NCBI GenBank assembly: GCA_036822015.1
Contig: DAISIL010000024.1
Span: 1 to 42,474, forward strand
Origin: DAISIL01 sp036822015
Lineage (GTDB): Bacteria; Bacteroidota; Bacteroidia; Cytophagales; Bernardetiaceae
DNA: 42,474 bases
Direction: 5' to 3'
Below the pieces are notes generated by a model. The model was not told the DNA's origin, made no database searches, and saw only the letters and a program-made list of their open reading frames with translations. Both the position numbers and the translations under genes were made by a program. Positions 15,346 through 25,113 of the stretch are shown piece by piece (the first letter of the stretch is position 1; each line of letters starts with the position of its first letter).

Positions 15346-16827
15346 CTAACGCAGTAAGATTTCGGAGAGCAGGTGAGGGTCATTGTTGAACGAAGTGAAG
15401 AGCTTTTGTTTGAGGGTGCCTTTGGTGCTGATGAGGTGTTCGCACATCTTGTCGATGGCGATGGTAGAAAGGAGGGTTTGCATGAAGGCTTCGATCAAGT
15501 CATCCATGCCGAGTCCGAGTTTGTTGTAGTCTTTTTGATCCATCATCAGGAGGCGGTTGGTGTCGGAGTCCCAGCCGGTATCGGTTTTGATGGAGAGGTT
15601 TGTTCCGAGGATTTCCCACGAATCGGTACTGACATCGAGGCTATCGGGCAGGGGTAGGAGTGCGCGCCGAGCGTAGATGGCCAGTGGTCGGAAACCATCG
15701 TTGGTGTGATGGATCATCATGCGCAGATCGGCTACGTAGCTGTTGCCTTTTTTGTCGGGGAGCGTCCCGACGTGATACAGTCGCCCTTGTTGGGAGATCG
15801 AACTCCAATGATAGTTTCCGATCAGGCTTTGTACGATAAACTTGTCGTATTCAAAATCAAGTTCCATGAACGCATCTAGTTCTTCGGGGCGAACGATGGT
15901 AAATACCCCTTGTCCGGCATTGCTGTAAGGCACTTTAATCACGGCCTGCCCCCCCAACTTCTCCACCCAGAGCGGAATCGAGACCTTTGAGACATCCCAG
16001 ATGGTCTGGGGGGTATTGATTTGCAGACCGAAGGGCAGAAGTTTTCCATTCAAGAAGTCGTATGCTTTGGCTGCCACGAGTTTGTTTCGCCCGCCGGCCA
16101 GGCAAGCAATCGAGGGATTAAAAACGAAGGTCTTCGAGAGAATGGGCAGCCGGTTCCAGGGCTTTTGTGTAACGTACCTAAATGCCGCCCTGACTTTGTG
16201 CCAGGTCTCGTCTTCGGGGCTACGCACCGATAGCACCCCATCCTCCCACTGCCAGTCGGGGTTTGCCTGGTCGTGATAACACGGCACAAAAAACACAGGC
16301 TCCTCAAATACATCTGCCATGGCATGGGCATACCCCGATGCCTCAACGGGATTTTTGTCGTACAGCACAGCCAAAACACCTGATTGCGACTGGCGTTTGG
16401 ATCGAACAAGTGGCAGGAACGTCTCTTCGATCAAGGCACGGTAGCCGCCCATCTCCTGGTTCTCATCGCGGAGCGGCATGGATTTTTGACCCGAAGGACA
16501 GGAGTTGGTCTCAATGACTACCATCTGACGCTTGCCATTGGCCGACGTTACGTTGATAAGATCAGCCCCTGACCAGAAAAAATACTTGGGTTTGTAGCCC
16601 AGAAATTCTTCCAACCGCTCACGGGAGACCATCGGATGTAAGTGCGCATAGCGATTGATGAGCCGCTCGGTGCTTAGATTGAAGAAAAAGTTGGCCATTG
16701 GATGAATGCTTGCATTCATCGCCCGAGGATACCAGTGGTTCTCTCGCTCAAAAGTATGCGGTGCAATGATCTGGGTGCTTGTCGTGTGAATCATAAAGCA
16801 AGTATAAGCGATCTTATCCAGAAGCAT
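15346..16827 (-). CDS. ATP-grasp-like protein of unknown function
   Basis: 493 residues from the first ATG; an alternative ATG at 16794 would give 482 and is equally possible. No signal peptide. Motifs suggest an ATP-grasp ligase fold: NKLVAAKAYDFLN (about 255-270), VIKVPYSNAGQGVFTI (Lys plus Gly-rich loop, about 305-320), YDKFIVQSLIGNYHW and an acidic/basic VADLRMMIHH stretch. An earlier VVIETNSCPSGQKSMPL segment is probably in the substrate-side domain. I do not recognise a named family. It is separated by 71 bases from the Rpn nuclease upstream. Confidence 0.75.
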   Translation of the reverse strand: MLLDKIAYTCFMIHTTSTQIIAPHTFERENHWYPRAMNASIHPMANFFFNLSTERLINRYAHLHPMVSRERLEEFLGYKPKYFFWSGADLINVTSANGKRQMVVIETNSCPSGQKSMPLRDENQEMGGYRALIEETFLPLVRSKRQSQSGVLAVLYDKNPVEASGYAHAMADVFEEPVFFVPCYHDQANPDWQWEDGVLSVRSPEDETWHKVRAAFRYVTQKPWNRLPILSKTFVFNPSIACLAGGRNKLVAAKAYDFLNGKLLPFGLQINTPQTIWDVSKVSIPLWVEKLGGQAVIKVPYSNAGQGVFTIVRPEELDAFMELDFEYDKFIVQSLIGNYHWSSISQQGRLYHVGTLPDKKGNSYVADLRMMIHHTNDGFRPLAIYARRALLPLPDSLDVSTDSWEILGTNLSIKTDTGWDSDTNRLLMMDQKDYNKLGLGMDDLIEAFMQTLLSTIAIDKMCEHLISTKGTLKQKLFTSFNNDPHLLSEILLR

Positions 16828-16898
16828 CCCTTATCTTATGTGAAGTTTTTGCGAAGTGCGCCTTATCACCACAGAAAAGCCAGCATAGTGAGATTTTT

Positions 16899-17840
16899 TT
16901 ATTCTTTTTCCTTCCGTAAGGCAGCGATCTGCTCTACACTTAAGCCGGTGATCGCTGCAATAAAAACATCATCAAGCCCCTTTTTGATGGCATTTCTTGC
17001 AACTTCCATTTTACTACTTAGCTCACCTTCCTTGATACCTTCCTTGATACCTTCCTTGATGCCCTTCTTGATTCCTTCTTCTTTGGCTTTCTCTAGGGCT
17101 TCTTTGATGAAGGTGTTTTGGTCTAGCCAGAACTTTTGTTGGGCATCGTAATAACTTCTTTCTTTCTCGTCCAGGTACATGAGGTCTAATTTTTGGCTAG
17201 CCTTGCGTATCTCACGTATTTCAGCAAGTTCTTTGGGCAGGCTTTGGTTGTCGTATTTGTAGGCGTTATTCAGGAAGGTGATCCACCGCTCCAAAGTTGT
17301 GTTAAGGTTTTGCAGTTTACCTTTGTATTTTTTGAGTTCAATGAAGTACAAGTCTAAGTAATCCAGGTCTTTGTGCTGTTCGTTGGTTTGGCTGTCCTTG
17401 AGCGTGTAGCAGCGGTGATATGTCGCGTCATCAAAAAAATTGAAGTCCATCAGACTGATGACAATACATTTTTTTAGGTCTGAATAGCCGATGTAGCTAA
17501 TTTTATCCTCCTGCTCCTCTTCATTCAGGGCATAATCTAGTTGGGAACCAAACATCTTTGCCCAATAAAACAAAGCCCGTTTTCCGTAGTATTTGCTTCC
17601 CCTGATTTGCATTTCGATGTCAAATAGCCGTCCATCTTCTCCTTCGGCTTTGATGTCCAGGATGGATAGCTTTCCCTCGGCGTAATCGGATACATTGTAA
17701 GGGTTCTTGAGGGTGATCCTGGCTACTTGCTGCTGGATAGGCAAAATGGCATTGATTAAAGACAAAAGGATGTCTTTGTTCTCCTCCGATCCGAAGAGTT
17801 TCTTGAAGACCAGATCTATTTTTGGATTTACCCTACGCAT
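16899..17840 (-). CDS. Rpn-family recombination-promoting nuclease / PD-(D/E)XK transposase-like
   Basis: 313 residues from the ATG at 17840 (a longer reading would need TTG). Opening NPKIDLVFKKLFGSEENKDIL is the family signature. The nuclease core is LSILDIKAEGEDGRLFDIEMQ, split here as LSILDIKAEG then RLFDIEMQ, giving the D...ExQ form common in this family. The C-terminal part has a charged tail with tandem GIKEG units, then a helix ending EQIAALRKEKE. Rpn proteins cut DNA and are often variable or mobile-like, but no terminal repeats are seen here, so it looks like a resident copy. Confidence 0.9.
   Translation of the reverse strand: MRRVNPKIDLVFKKLFGSEENKDILLSLINAILPIQQQVARITLKNPYNVSDYAEGKLSILDIKAEGEDGRLFDIEMQIRGSKYYGKRALFYWAKMFGSQLDYALNEEEQEDKISYIGYSDLKKCIVISLMDFNFFDDATYHRCYTLKDSQTNEQHKDLDYLDLYFIELKKYKGKLQNLNTTLERWITFLNNAYKYDNQSLPKELAEIREIRKASQKLDLMYLDEKERSYYDAQQKFWLDQNTFIKEALEKAKEEGIKKGIKEGIKEGIKEGELSSKMEVARNAIKKGLDDVFIAAITGLSVEQIAALRKEKE
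17028..17075. repeat. four 12-base tandem repeats in the Rpn nuclease gene
   Basis: Units close to TTCCTTGATACC repeat four times (two exact, two diverged) and encode EGIK-type units near the C-terminus. The unit is a multiple of three, so copy change would alter linker length without shifting frame. Confidence 0.8.
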
Positions 17841-17917
17841 CCTACCCAATGATTTTCCACGAAAATACAAAAAAATGAGGAAAGCGAAGCATAAAAATCG
17901 GGGATTTCTATATCTGA

Positions 17918-19612
17918 CTAAGCATCTTTGTCGTCACGGCGGCTGATCGTGTAGAGAAACAGAAATCCGGTCAGGAGCAAAGCCAGCACGTACCCCAGAA
18001 TACCCAGGTAGGGAATGCCCCAAAGACGTGGCATCTGTCCGGCATAGTCGCCGATCGTGGCCAGGCTGCCCCCGATGATGAGCGCACAGATGAACAGCGA
18101 AAGAATGACTTTGTTTACCGCCGAATCAACTTTGCGCAATACGGCTCGATACCCCTTGAGTTCGATCTGAAAACGGATATTATCCTTCTTGAACTTGCGC
18201 AGGATGTACCGCAACTCGAGCGGCAAAGTATAGAGCAAAGAAGCCAACTGGGAGGCCGTGAAGGTAATTTCCCCACTGATGTTTTCGATGGAGTACTGCT
18301 CCGTGAGTAGCTTGAGACCGTAAGGCTTGATGTAGGTCAGGGCTTCAAAGTTGGGGTGGAGTTGCTTGCCGATACCTTCGAGTATGGCCAGGGCCCGTAA
18401 GATCAAAAACACGGATCCAGGAATTTTCATTTTGTATTGGTAGCTAATCCGCTGCAAGCGTGCCGTGAGGTCTTGCATCCCTAAATCCCCTGTATCCAGG
18501 ACGATATACTCCTCGATGAGTTCGTTGAGGTCGCGCTCGAGCAGGCGGATGTCTTCGATTTCGCTATCGGTGGACAAGCGACGTAAGTTGATCGCCATGC
18601 CGCGCGAGTCCTGGCGGGCGAGGCTAATAAAAACGCCAGCAAAAGCGTATTTTTCTTGCTGCATCAGCTTGCCTGTCATGCCGAAGTCGATCAGGGCGAT
18701 CTTGCCGCTGGGGCGAATCAGGACGTTACCCGGATGTGGATCGGCATGAAAAAAGCCGCCCTCAAAGATTTGCTTGAGGTAGATGTCGATGCCCTGCTCG
18801 GCGATGCGTTCGGGGGAGAGTCCCCAGGCTTTGAGTTGCTCTACGTCCGTGATCTTACAACCACCAATAAACTCAATGACCAGTATTTTGGTCGTCGATA
18901 TGTCCCGATAAACTTTTGGGACTTGAAAGCCTGAATCTTCACCATAGATTTTGTGGAATTGTTCAATGTTTCGCGCCTCAATCTGGTAGTTGAGTTCGCG
19001 GCGCATACTCTTATCGAAGGTCTCGACGATCTCGAGGGGGTTGAGTAGCCCTGCCCCGATGAAGTACGTTTCGGTGAGACGAACAAACTCCCGCAAAAGG
19101 GAGAGATCGGTCATCACCTTGTCGGCTACGTTGGGGCGTTGTACTTTCACGACGACATCCTCTCCCGTCAGGAGCCGCGCCCGATGCACTTGCCCGATAG
19201 AGGCTGCGCCAATGGGCAGGTCATCGAAATAACTAAACGTCTCTTCGATGGGCTTGCCTGTCTCTACCTCCACGATAGACCGAGCAAGAGCCGTGCTGAA
19301 AGGCGGCACTTTATCTTGTAGCTTTTCAAATTCTGAAATAAGTGCAGCCGGCAATAGGTCGGGTCGGTTGGAGAGTACCTGGGCGAGTTTGATGAAGGTA
19401 GGGCCGAGTTCTTCGATGATGATACGGACGTTCTCCCAACGCCGTGTTTCTACTTCGAGTGGCCGGTCGGGGTAGGCTTCGGCTACTTGCTTTTGCTGCT
19501 GGGGCAATCGCTTGCGCAGCGGGGTGTTCAGGACAACATCCTGAAATCCGTAGCGCAGCAGCAGACGTATGACCTGCTGGATGCGATTGATATTTTTGAT
19601 TTGTTGCAGCAT
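17918..19612 (-). CDS. UbiB/AarF (ABC1) family atypical kinase
   Basis: 564 residues. Members support quinone biosynthesis or membrane lipid homeostasis through ATPase activity. Motifs: FIKLAQ (about residue 74, normally KxGQ), GAASIGQVHRA (Ala-rich nucleotide loop, about 136), VVVKVQRP (catalytic Lys), HADPHPGN (about 291-298) and DFG (about 307-309). Two C-terminal membrane helices (about 505-555) anchor it. The position of Ala in KLAQ instead of KLGQ is a small deviation. It precedes the Rpn gene and follows the TPR gene on the same strand by 64 bases. Confidence 0.92.
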   Translation of the reverse strand: MLQQIKNINRIQQVIRLLLRYGFQDVVLNTPLRKRLPQQQKQVAEAYPDRPLEVETRRWENVRIIIEELGPTFIKLAQVLSNRPDLLPAALISEFEKLQDKVPPFSTALARSIVEVETGKPIEETFSYFDDLPIGAASIGQVHRARLLTGEDVVVKVQRPNVADKVMTDLSLLREFVRLTETYFIGAGLLNPLEIVETFDKSMRRELNYQIEARNIEQFHKIYGEDSGFQVPKVYRDISTTKILVIEFIGGCKITDVEQLKAWGLSPERIAEQGIDIYLKQIFEGGFFHADPHPGNVLIRPSGKIALIDFGMTGKLMQQEKYAFAGVFISLARQDSRGMAINLRRLSTDSEIEDIRLLERDLNELIEEYIVLDTGDLGMQDLTARLQRISYQYKMKIPGSVFLILRALAILEGIGKQLHPNFEALTYIKPYGLKLLTEQYSIENISGEITFTASQLASLLYTLPLELRYILRKFKKDNIRFQIELKGYRAVLRKVDSAVNKVILSLFICALIIGGSLATIGDYAGQMPRLWGIPYLGILGYVLALLLTGFLFLYTISRRDDKDA

Positions 19613-19676
19613 CGTGGAGGCAAAGAAACGTTTTTTTTAGCAAAACCGATCAAAAGACATCCAAACGATCGTTGCG

Positions 19677-21794
19677 TTAGCGGAGTTTGCTGCCGAGGTT
19701 ACGGATGCGTTTTTGGAGGGCTTTGTCAGGTATCCAGCCATAGTCATCCTGGAGGGCTTGTACGTCTTGGAGGCGGTCTTTGGCATCGGTCTTTTTGCCG
19801 GACTTGATGGCCTGTTCAGCGGCTTGTAAGGCCTGTTGGGCATAAAAGGGCATGATGCTCTCTCGGAGCGACTCGTAGGTCTTGCGGTCTCTGGCATCGG
19901 GGTCGTCGGGCAGATAGGCCGCCGCACGGGTCAGGAAGCCAAAGGCCTCTCGGCCGGCTTTGTCCTGGTAGGCGCGTTGGGTAAGCCCTAGATAGGCTTG
20001 CAGGATGCCCGCCTGCGCAACGGGGTCGGGGTTATCGTCAGCGGGCATGGTTTGCTCGGCCATCCGAAGGTCTTCGAGGGCATCTCGGTAGTTTTTTTCG
20101 TTGAGGTGAGCTTGTGCCTGGGTGATGAAGCCTTGATAAATCGCTTGGGTTTGCTGCTGCATCTGGATGCTATCTGCTTGTATATAAGTCTGGTAGCGAT
20201 TGCATTCAGCTTGTATGTCCGTACTTAGGTCAAGTGCCTGCTCCCATCGCTTATCCGTTATGGCGGCTTTTAGGTCGTCCATGCGCTGGGCGTAGTAGGC
20301 TTGATAGACGGCTGGGTAGAGTGTATCCGTGCCTTCGATTTTGGTGAGGTCGGGGTAGTCTTCTTGGAGCGATTCAGAAAACTTGAGATAGGGTAGGGCA
20401 TCTTTGGCTGTGCTTTCTTGGAGGGTTTCGGCGGCCCTGGAGCGGGTCAGGTCAAACATCTCTTGTACCGTCGCGGAGAAGTACTCGCTGTTTCGGGTGA
20501 GGGCATTTTGGAGTTGGTAGGCTTTGGCATCTTGTATCAGGCGGAGGGCGCGGGCGAACTGATCCTCGTACATGGACTGCCGAGCGTTGGCGATCAGGTA
20601 CTCAAAAGCCCCATCATGGATGCGGTCTTTGCGGGTCTTGATGTCGGCATCGCAGTTGTTGCGGGCCGGAATACGGACACAAAGTTGGGCGGCTTTATCG
20701 AGAAAAACAATCGCTTCGGCGAACTTGAGCTGGGCAGCTTCCTTACCTGCCGATTGCTGAAAAAAGTAGTAGATGTCATAGAACAAGGCCCGCACCTGCC
20801 CCTGCAAATCCTCCTCCAGATCGGGGTGATGCCAGAGGTACTCGAGGTGATACGCCGCTTCATCAAAATCACCGGAGAGGTAAGCCAACCGCGCCATCTC
20901 CTGGTAGGGCGGCAAAAAATCGGGGTTATAAGCCGTTGCCTTATCAAAAGCCGTCAGGGCATCGTTGATGCGGTCTTCGGTGAGTGCCTTTTGCCCTTGC
21001 TGGTAATAGATCATGTAGCGATCCTGATTGATTTGATCTAGGGTCTCTCGGAGATTTTGGTATTTTTGTTGCAAAATTTGCAAGCGTAAGGGGTCGTCTC
21101 CCCAGCGAGAAAAAGGGGCATAGACGGACAGTTGCTCTAAGGTTTTTCGGACATCAGCCAGCATAAAAACGACGGTATCGAGCTGTTCGGGGTTTTCCAG
21201 GTTTACCTGGCTCAAAAGGGTATTGACCTCCCGCGCGCGCTGGCCTTCATTGGGGTAAGCCTCGGCTAGGGCTTGCATCTGTTCCCAGCGGGCAAGGCTT
21301 AGGCCTTCTTCATACCGAAAGTCATCCACCTTGATCTCCCAGACACCATCGGCCGTGGTCGGCAACTGAAAGCGATACTGATAGCTGCCGTTTTTCCATT
21401 CGATCTCTTGTTTGGGTAGCAGCTCGGTGCTGCCCTTGCGCAGCGAAAGACGAAAATGCGTTGGCAAAAAAGCCACCCCGTAATTAAGCCCCTGGTCAAG
21501 GAACAACTCGGGAGAAGTCTGGACATGAACCGATAGCTCGTGTGTAAAACGGCTTTTTTCGGGGATTGTCCGCACGGCCGCCTCCCCTACAAAAACCCCT
21601 TGAGGCTGCTCAGGAAGCGACGAATGGGTCAAGCGAGCCGTTTGCCAAAGGCGATTTAAGACTTTTTGGTTAGCTTTGCCGCCAGAAGAAAGCGTTTCCA
21701 GAGATAGACGAAGCGGTTGCCGGTAGTCCTGGGCGTGGCTCATCAGGAACATACTCTGCAATAAGCCAATCAATACAAGCGTAACGCGAGTCAT
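19677..21794 (-). CDS. secreted TPR-repeat protein
   Basis: 705 residues with a signal peptide (cleavage near SHA-QDY). After an N-terminal beta-rich part (about 60-170, with VWEIKVDDF), the protein is a long helical array with TPR-like pairs such as YYQQGQKALTEDRINDALTAFDKATAYNPDFLPPY, shown here as the segment YYQQGQKALTEDR and its continuation (about 285-320). Likely a periplasmic scaffold. No enzyme motif is seen. It is divergent from the DUF3078 gene with 39 bases between. Confidence 0.8.
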   Translation of the reverse strand: MTRVTLVLIGLLQSMFLMSHAQDYRQPLRLSLETLSSGGKANQKVLNRLWQTARLTHSSLPEQPQGVFVGEAAVRTIPEKSRFTHELSVHVQTSPELFLDQGLNYGVAFLPTHFRLSLRKGSTELLPKQEIEWKNGSYQYRFQLPTTADGVWEIKVDDFRYEEGLSLARWEQMQALAEAYPNEGQRAREVNTLLSQVNLENPEQLDTVVFMLADVRKTLEQLSVYAPFSRWGDDPLRLQILQQKYQNLRETLDQINQDRYMIYYQQGQKALTEDRINDALTAFDKATAYNPDFLPPYQEMARLAYLSGDFDEAAYHLEYLWHHPDLEEDLQGQVRALFYDIYYFFQQSAGKEAAQLKFAEAIVFLDKAAQLCVRIPARNNCDADIKTRKDRIHDGAFEYLIANARQSMYEDQFARALRLIQDAKAYQLQNALTRNSEYFSATVQEMFDLTRSRAAETLQESTAKDALPYLKFSESLQEDYPDLTKIEGTDTLYPAVYQAYYAQRMDDLKAAITDKRWEQALDLSTDIQAECNRYQTYIQADSIQMQQQTQAIYQGFITQAQAHLNEKNYRDALEDLRMAEQTMPADDNPDPVAQAGILQAYLGLTQRAYQDKAGREAFGFLTRAAAYLPDDPDARDRKTYESLRESIMPFYAQQALQAAEQAIKSGKKTDAKDRLQDVQALQDDYGWIPDKALQKRIRNLGSKLR

Positions 21795-21833
21795 AACTTT
21801 TATATTTTTTTTGACAAGTTAAACCAATGCTTT

Positions 21834-22739
21834 ATGAATCCCAAAATTTTACTGACCTTCTTCATCAGCCTGTTTGCTTTTGTGGTCTTGGCCCAGGACG
21901 AAACCGACACAACATCCATCTGGACAACGGGCGGATCGGTGGCCCTCAACTTTTCTAATGTCGGACTCTCCAACTGGGCCGGAGGTGGACAAAACAGCCT
22001 AGCCATCGGGACAGTCATCAACCTCAACGCCGACCGCGAAACGGAAAAGAGCGTCTGGAAAAACAACCTCAAGTTTCAGTTTGGCATGGCTCGAGTGGGT
22101 AGCTCGGATACCAACCTCTTCAAAAAAACCGATGATCTGCTCATCCTCAACTCCAACTACGGCTACAAACTGACCGAGCGTTGGAGCGTTTCTTTGTTGG
22201 GCGATTTCCGTACCCAGGTCGCGGATGGAAACATTTATGCCCGCGATCCCCTCACGAGTAAGGAGCGCGTGGAGCAGCGTATCTCCCGATTTTTAGCCCC
22301 GGGTTATCTCCAAACCAATTTAGGTTTCCAATACAAAAACGAAACTTTGGTGCTTGGATTATCTCCCCTGGCCAGCAAATTTACTTTTGTGATGGATGAT
22401 AGCTTGTCTGCCGCCGGCGCTTTTGGGGTAGAACCCGGAAAAAACTTACGCGCCGAGGTGGCTGGCTTTTCCCTCAACGGCAAATACAAAATTGAGTTGA
22501 TGGAAAATGTTCAGTTTGAGACCGTCCTGATGATGTTCGCCAATTATCAAACCCTATCTCGGATAGACATCAACTGGGATACGTTGCTCTCCCTCAAAGT
22601 GAACGACTACATCAGTGCTACCTTCGGTACTTCGTTGATCTACGATCACGATGTCATCTTGGAAAAATCCAACGGAGATACTGGACGAGCCATCCAGTTT
22701 AGGCACGCCCTCAATGTGGGCTTATCGGTTTCGTTTTGA
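21834..22739 (+). CDS. DUF3078 family outer-membrane-associated protein
   Basis: 301 residues with a signal peptide (cleavage near VLA-QDE). The family hallmark WTTGGSVALNFSNVGLSNWAGGG follows directly (starting about residue 30), and the rest alternates in beta-barrel fashion to a final Phe (LNVGLSVSF), as in outer-membrane barrels. Function is unknown in the family, which is largely restricted to Bacteroidota. It converges on the M48 gene with 16 bases between. Confidence 0.9.
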   Translation: MNPKILLTFFISLFAFVVLAQDETDTTSIWTTGGSVALNFSNVGLSNWAGGGQNSLAIGTVINLNADRETEKSVWKNNLKFQFGMARVGSSDTNLFKKTDDLLILNSNYGYKLTERWSVSLLGDFRTQVADGNIYARDPLTSKERVEQRISRFLAPGYLQTNLGFQYKNETLVLGLSPLASKFTFVMDDSLSAAGAFGVEPGKNLRAEVAGFSLNGKYKIELMENVQFETVLMMFANYQTLSRIDINWDTLLSLKVNDYISATFGTSLIYDHDVILEKSNGDTGRAIQFRHALNVGLSVSF

Positions 22740-22755
22740 GTCCCGACGGGGGTGC

Positions 22756-23736
22756 TTATTCGGGGTCTTTCTTCCCGAGCAGCCCATCCATGATGTTGCG
22801 GGCGCGGCGGGCTGCATCTTGTACGACGTTTTCAAGGGGTGCAGTAAAGTCCTCCTGATAGGTCTGGGCAGCCGTTCTGTAATCGGTGAAGATGTCCTCC
22901 GCCGGGGCTTGATCGCGTTTGGTGTATGTGCCGTTCAGGATGCGGTCGTACTCGCCCGAGCGCACCCATTTGAGGAGTTCGGCCACGCGAACGACAGCAA
23001 AAGGGTGGGATTGGTTCAGGACATTAAAAATCTTGAACAGGCTATCCCGTACCGAGTCGGACTGCTCGTACTCCTCCGCTTGCGCCAAAAACTCGCCCAG
23101 GTGCATCTCTTCGATGTCCGTACCGCCGGCCAGCTTCATCAAGGCACGGATGGGTACGTCGGGGTTTTGGACGGTCAGGAGTTCGGCTCGGTCGGCACTC
23201 AATTCGCTTTTGCGGCTCCATTCGTTGAGGGCAATTAGCAATCCCGAGATCGCTAGATCGCCGATAGGTACGCGGATCAGGAGCTGCGAAAAACGCAACA
23301 AGATCATCAACAGGGTCTTGTACAGCACATGACCACTCAAAATATGCCCCAACTCATGCCCCATCACGGAGAGGATTTCCTCATCGTCTAGCCCCTGGGC
23401 AATGGAGGAGTTCAAGACCACAAAAGGACGTTCCATGCCCACCGCACCGGCGTTCAAGAACGGACTTTGGGTAACAAAAAGCTCCGGCCGCTCCACATCC
23501 AATATCTGGCAGGCTTCACCGAAGAGGGCATCAAGCCGCCCAAACTGACGCGGCGAGACCCGCACCGTCGAAGCCAGGTACATCAAGCGCAGGGATCGCT
23601 CGGAGGTCTCCCCAAAGACGCGCTGCAAGAGGCTGTCCAGAGCGGGTATTTTGCGGAGCGTCTCGAGGGCGGCTCTATCGGCGGGGTGTTCCCAGGTGCG
23701 GGAGGAAATGGCGTGAAGAATCTGGCGTTTTTTCAT
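22756..23736 (-). CDS. M48-family zinc metallopeptidase
   Basis: 326 residues. Zinc motif HELGH (H127, E128, H131) with the third ligand E178 in SELSADRAE. A hydrophobic stretch around residues 140-170 between the two motifs resembles HtpX-like members, but the N-terminal membrane segments of HtpX are missing. The substrate is unknown; a quality-control role is the usual inference. It is last in a tight five-gene minus-strand group and starts 7 bases after the epimerase stop. Confidence 0.92.
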   Translation of the reverse strand: MKKRQILHAISSRTWEHPADRAALETLRKIPALDSLLQRVFGETSERSLRLMYLASTVRVSPRQFGRLDALFGEACQILDVERPELFVTQSPFLNAGAVGMERPFVVLNSSIAQGLDDEEILSVMGHELGHILSGHVLYKTLLMILLRFSQLLIRVPIGDLAISGLLIALNEWSRKSELSADRAELLTVQNPDVPIRALMKLAGGTDIEEMHLGEFLAQAEEYEQSDSVRDSLFKIFNVLNQSHPFAVVRVAELLKWVRSGEYDRILNGTYTKRDQAPAEDIFTDYRTAAQTYQEDFTAPLENVVQDAARRARNIMDGLLGKKDPE

Positions 23737-23743
23737 GGGCTTC

Positions 23744-24163
23744 TTATGTGGAGTGATCCGTAGTGGGGCGATCCTGGCATAGCTCGATCAGTACGCCGTG
23801 GGTTTGCTTGGGATGTAAGAAACAAACCCATTTTCCGTCGGCTCCCTGCTGGGGTTCCTGGCTGAGGAGTTGAAAACCAGCAGCTTCGAGGGTTTTCATT
23901 TGGGCTTTTATGTCCGATACAGCAAAAGCAATGTGATGGATACCTTCGCCGCGCTTTTGGAGAAACTTAGCGATGGGGCTATCTGGGCGGGTGGCCTCCA
24001 GAAGTTCGATCTTGGACTGGCCTACCTGAAAGAAAGCCGTCGTTACGCCTTGTTCTTCCACGGTTTCGGTTTTGTAACAAGGCGTTTGGAGGAGTGCCTC
24101 AAAGCGGGGCATGGACTCCGTGAGTGCCTGTACGGCAATGCCAATATGTTCGATTTTTTCCAT
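23744..24163 (-). CDS. mce: methylmalonyl-CoA epimerase
   Basis: 139 residues, normal length. Interconverts (R)- and (S)-methylmalonyl-CoA in propionate/succinate metabolism. VOC-fold metal ligands are visible: His6 (EHIGIAV), His76/77 (GIHHIAFAV) and Glu127 (GVLIELCQ). It lies 9 bases after the sulfoxide reductase stop. A mutase small subunit is encoded 4 kb away on the other strand. Confidence 0.93.
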   Translation of the reverse strand: MEKIEHIGIAVQALTESMPRFEALLQTPCYKTETVEEQGVTTAFFQVGQSKIELLEATRPDSPIAKFLQKRGEGIHHIAFAVSDIKAQMKTLEAAGFQLLSQEPQQGADGKWVCFLHPKQTHGVLIELCQDRPTTDHST

Positions 24164-24172
24164 GCGTGGGAG

Positions 24173-24646
24173 TTAAAAAAAGGTCATTAAAGTTTGGAGG
24201 TAGTGGGCATCGGTATCATCGAAGGCGTTGAGATGCTGGCTGTCCACGTCGAGTATCCAGAGAACATCACCTTTGGGGTCGCATTTGGGAACGACGATTT
24301 CGGATTGGCTTTCGGCACTGCACGCGATATGCCCGGGAAAGGCGTTTACGTCCGGCACAAGCACCGTTCGGGCTTCGGCGTAAGCCGTACCGCACACGCC
24401 GCGCCCATGCGCAATGCGGGTACAGGCGATGGGCCCCTGGAAAGGGCCCAGTACCAACTCGCCATCTTTAACCAAATAAAAGCCCACCCAAAAGAAGTCC
24501 ATGCCGTACTTGAGGGCGGCGGCGGTGTTGGCCATACGGGCGATCAGGTCGGGTTCGCCTGCCATCAAGGCGGCGATCTGGGGCAGTAGTGTTTGGTAGC
24601 GGGTGGCTTTGTCCGCCGTAGCGGGGGCAAGGTTTAGGGTTTCCAT
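24173..24646 (-). CDS. msrC: free methionine-(R)-sulfoxide reductase (GAF domain)
   Basis: 157 residues. Reduces free methionine-R-sulfoxide. A single GAF domain with the three family cysteines C75, C85 and C109 in the same spacing (10 and 24) as the E. coli enzyme (C84, C94, C118). Its start lies inside the end of the YkgJ gene (13-base overlap), so coupling is likely. Confidence 0.93.
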   Translation of the reverse strand: METLNLAPATADKATRYQTLLPQIAALMAGEPDLIARMANTAAALKYGMDFFWVGFYLVKDGELVLGPFQGPIACTRIAHGRGVCGTAYAEARTVLVPDVNAFPGHIACSAESQSEIVVPKCDPKGDVLWILDVDSQHLNAFDDTDAHYLQTLMTFF

Positions 24647-25107
24647 GTGGGGAGGCGTTCTTTCATGCGTTCGACGATCTGATGAGCAGCAGGGCAGACG
24701 GCGGTGTTTTTGAGCGTCAAGGAGAGCCGCTTCTGAAACTCCTTGTCCGTGTGCGGGTACGACTGGCAGGCCTTCGGACGGACAGCGTAGATGCCGCAGT
24801 AGTTGTCCTGTCCCAGGAAGGGGCAGGGCGTTTGTTGGAGGACGTAGTCGCCGTCTTCGTCTAGGCGCAGGTAGGTCTGTACAAAGTCGGTATTCTTGAC
24901 TTTGAGAGACTTTGCGATGCGCTCGATGTCCTTGTCCTTAAAAACGGGGCTGATAGTTTTGCAGCAGTTGGCACAGGTGAGGCAGTCGGTTTGTGCAAAA
25001 ACCTCTTCGTGGATGTCTGTGGCCAGGGCATTGACGTGCTTGCCGCGCTGCTTGCGTAGGTGAGCAAAAAAAGTCTTGTGTTCGGCGGGGTTTTGTGAGA
25101 GCGTCAT
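24634..25107 (-). CDS. YkgJ-family cysteine cluster protein
   Basis: 157 residues. Two cysteine groups typical of this zinc/iron-binding family: CLTCANCCKTI (about 39-47) and CPFLGQDNYCGIYAVRPKAC. Function is uncertain. It follows the small hypothetical gene by 6 bases and overlaps the reductase gene. Confidence 0.9.
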   Translation of the reverse strand: MTLSQNPAEHKTFFAHLRKQRGKHVNALATDIHEEVFAQTDCLTCANCCKTISPVFKDKDIERIAKSLKVKNTDFVQTYLRLDEDGDYVLQQTPCPFLGQDNYCGIYAVRPKACQSYPHTDKEFQKRLSLTLKNTAVCPAAHQIVERMKERLPTWKP

Positions 25108-25113
25108 GGGGGC

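Noticed and set aside
16899..17840. Mobile element for the Rpn nuclease gene
   Set aside because: No terminal inverted repeats or target-site duplication seen around the gene.
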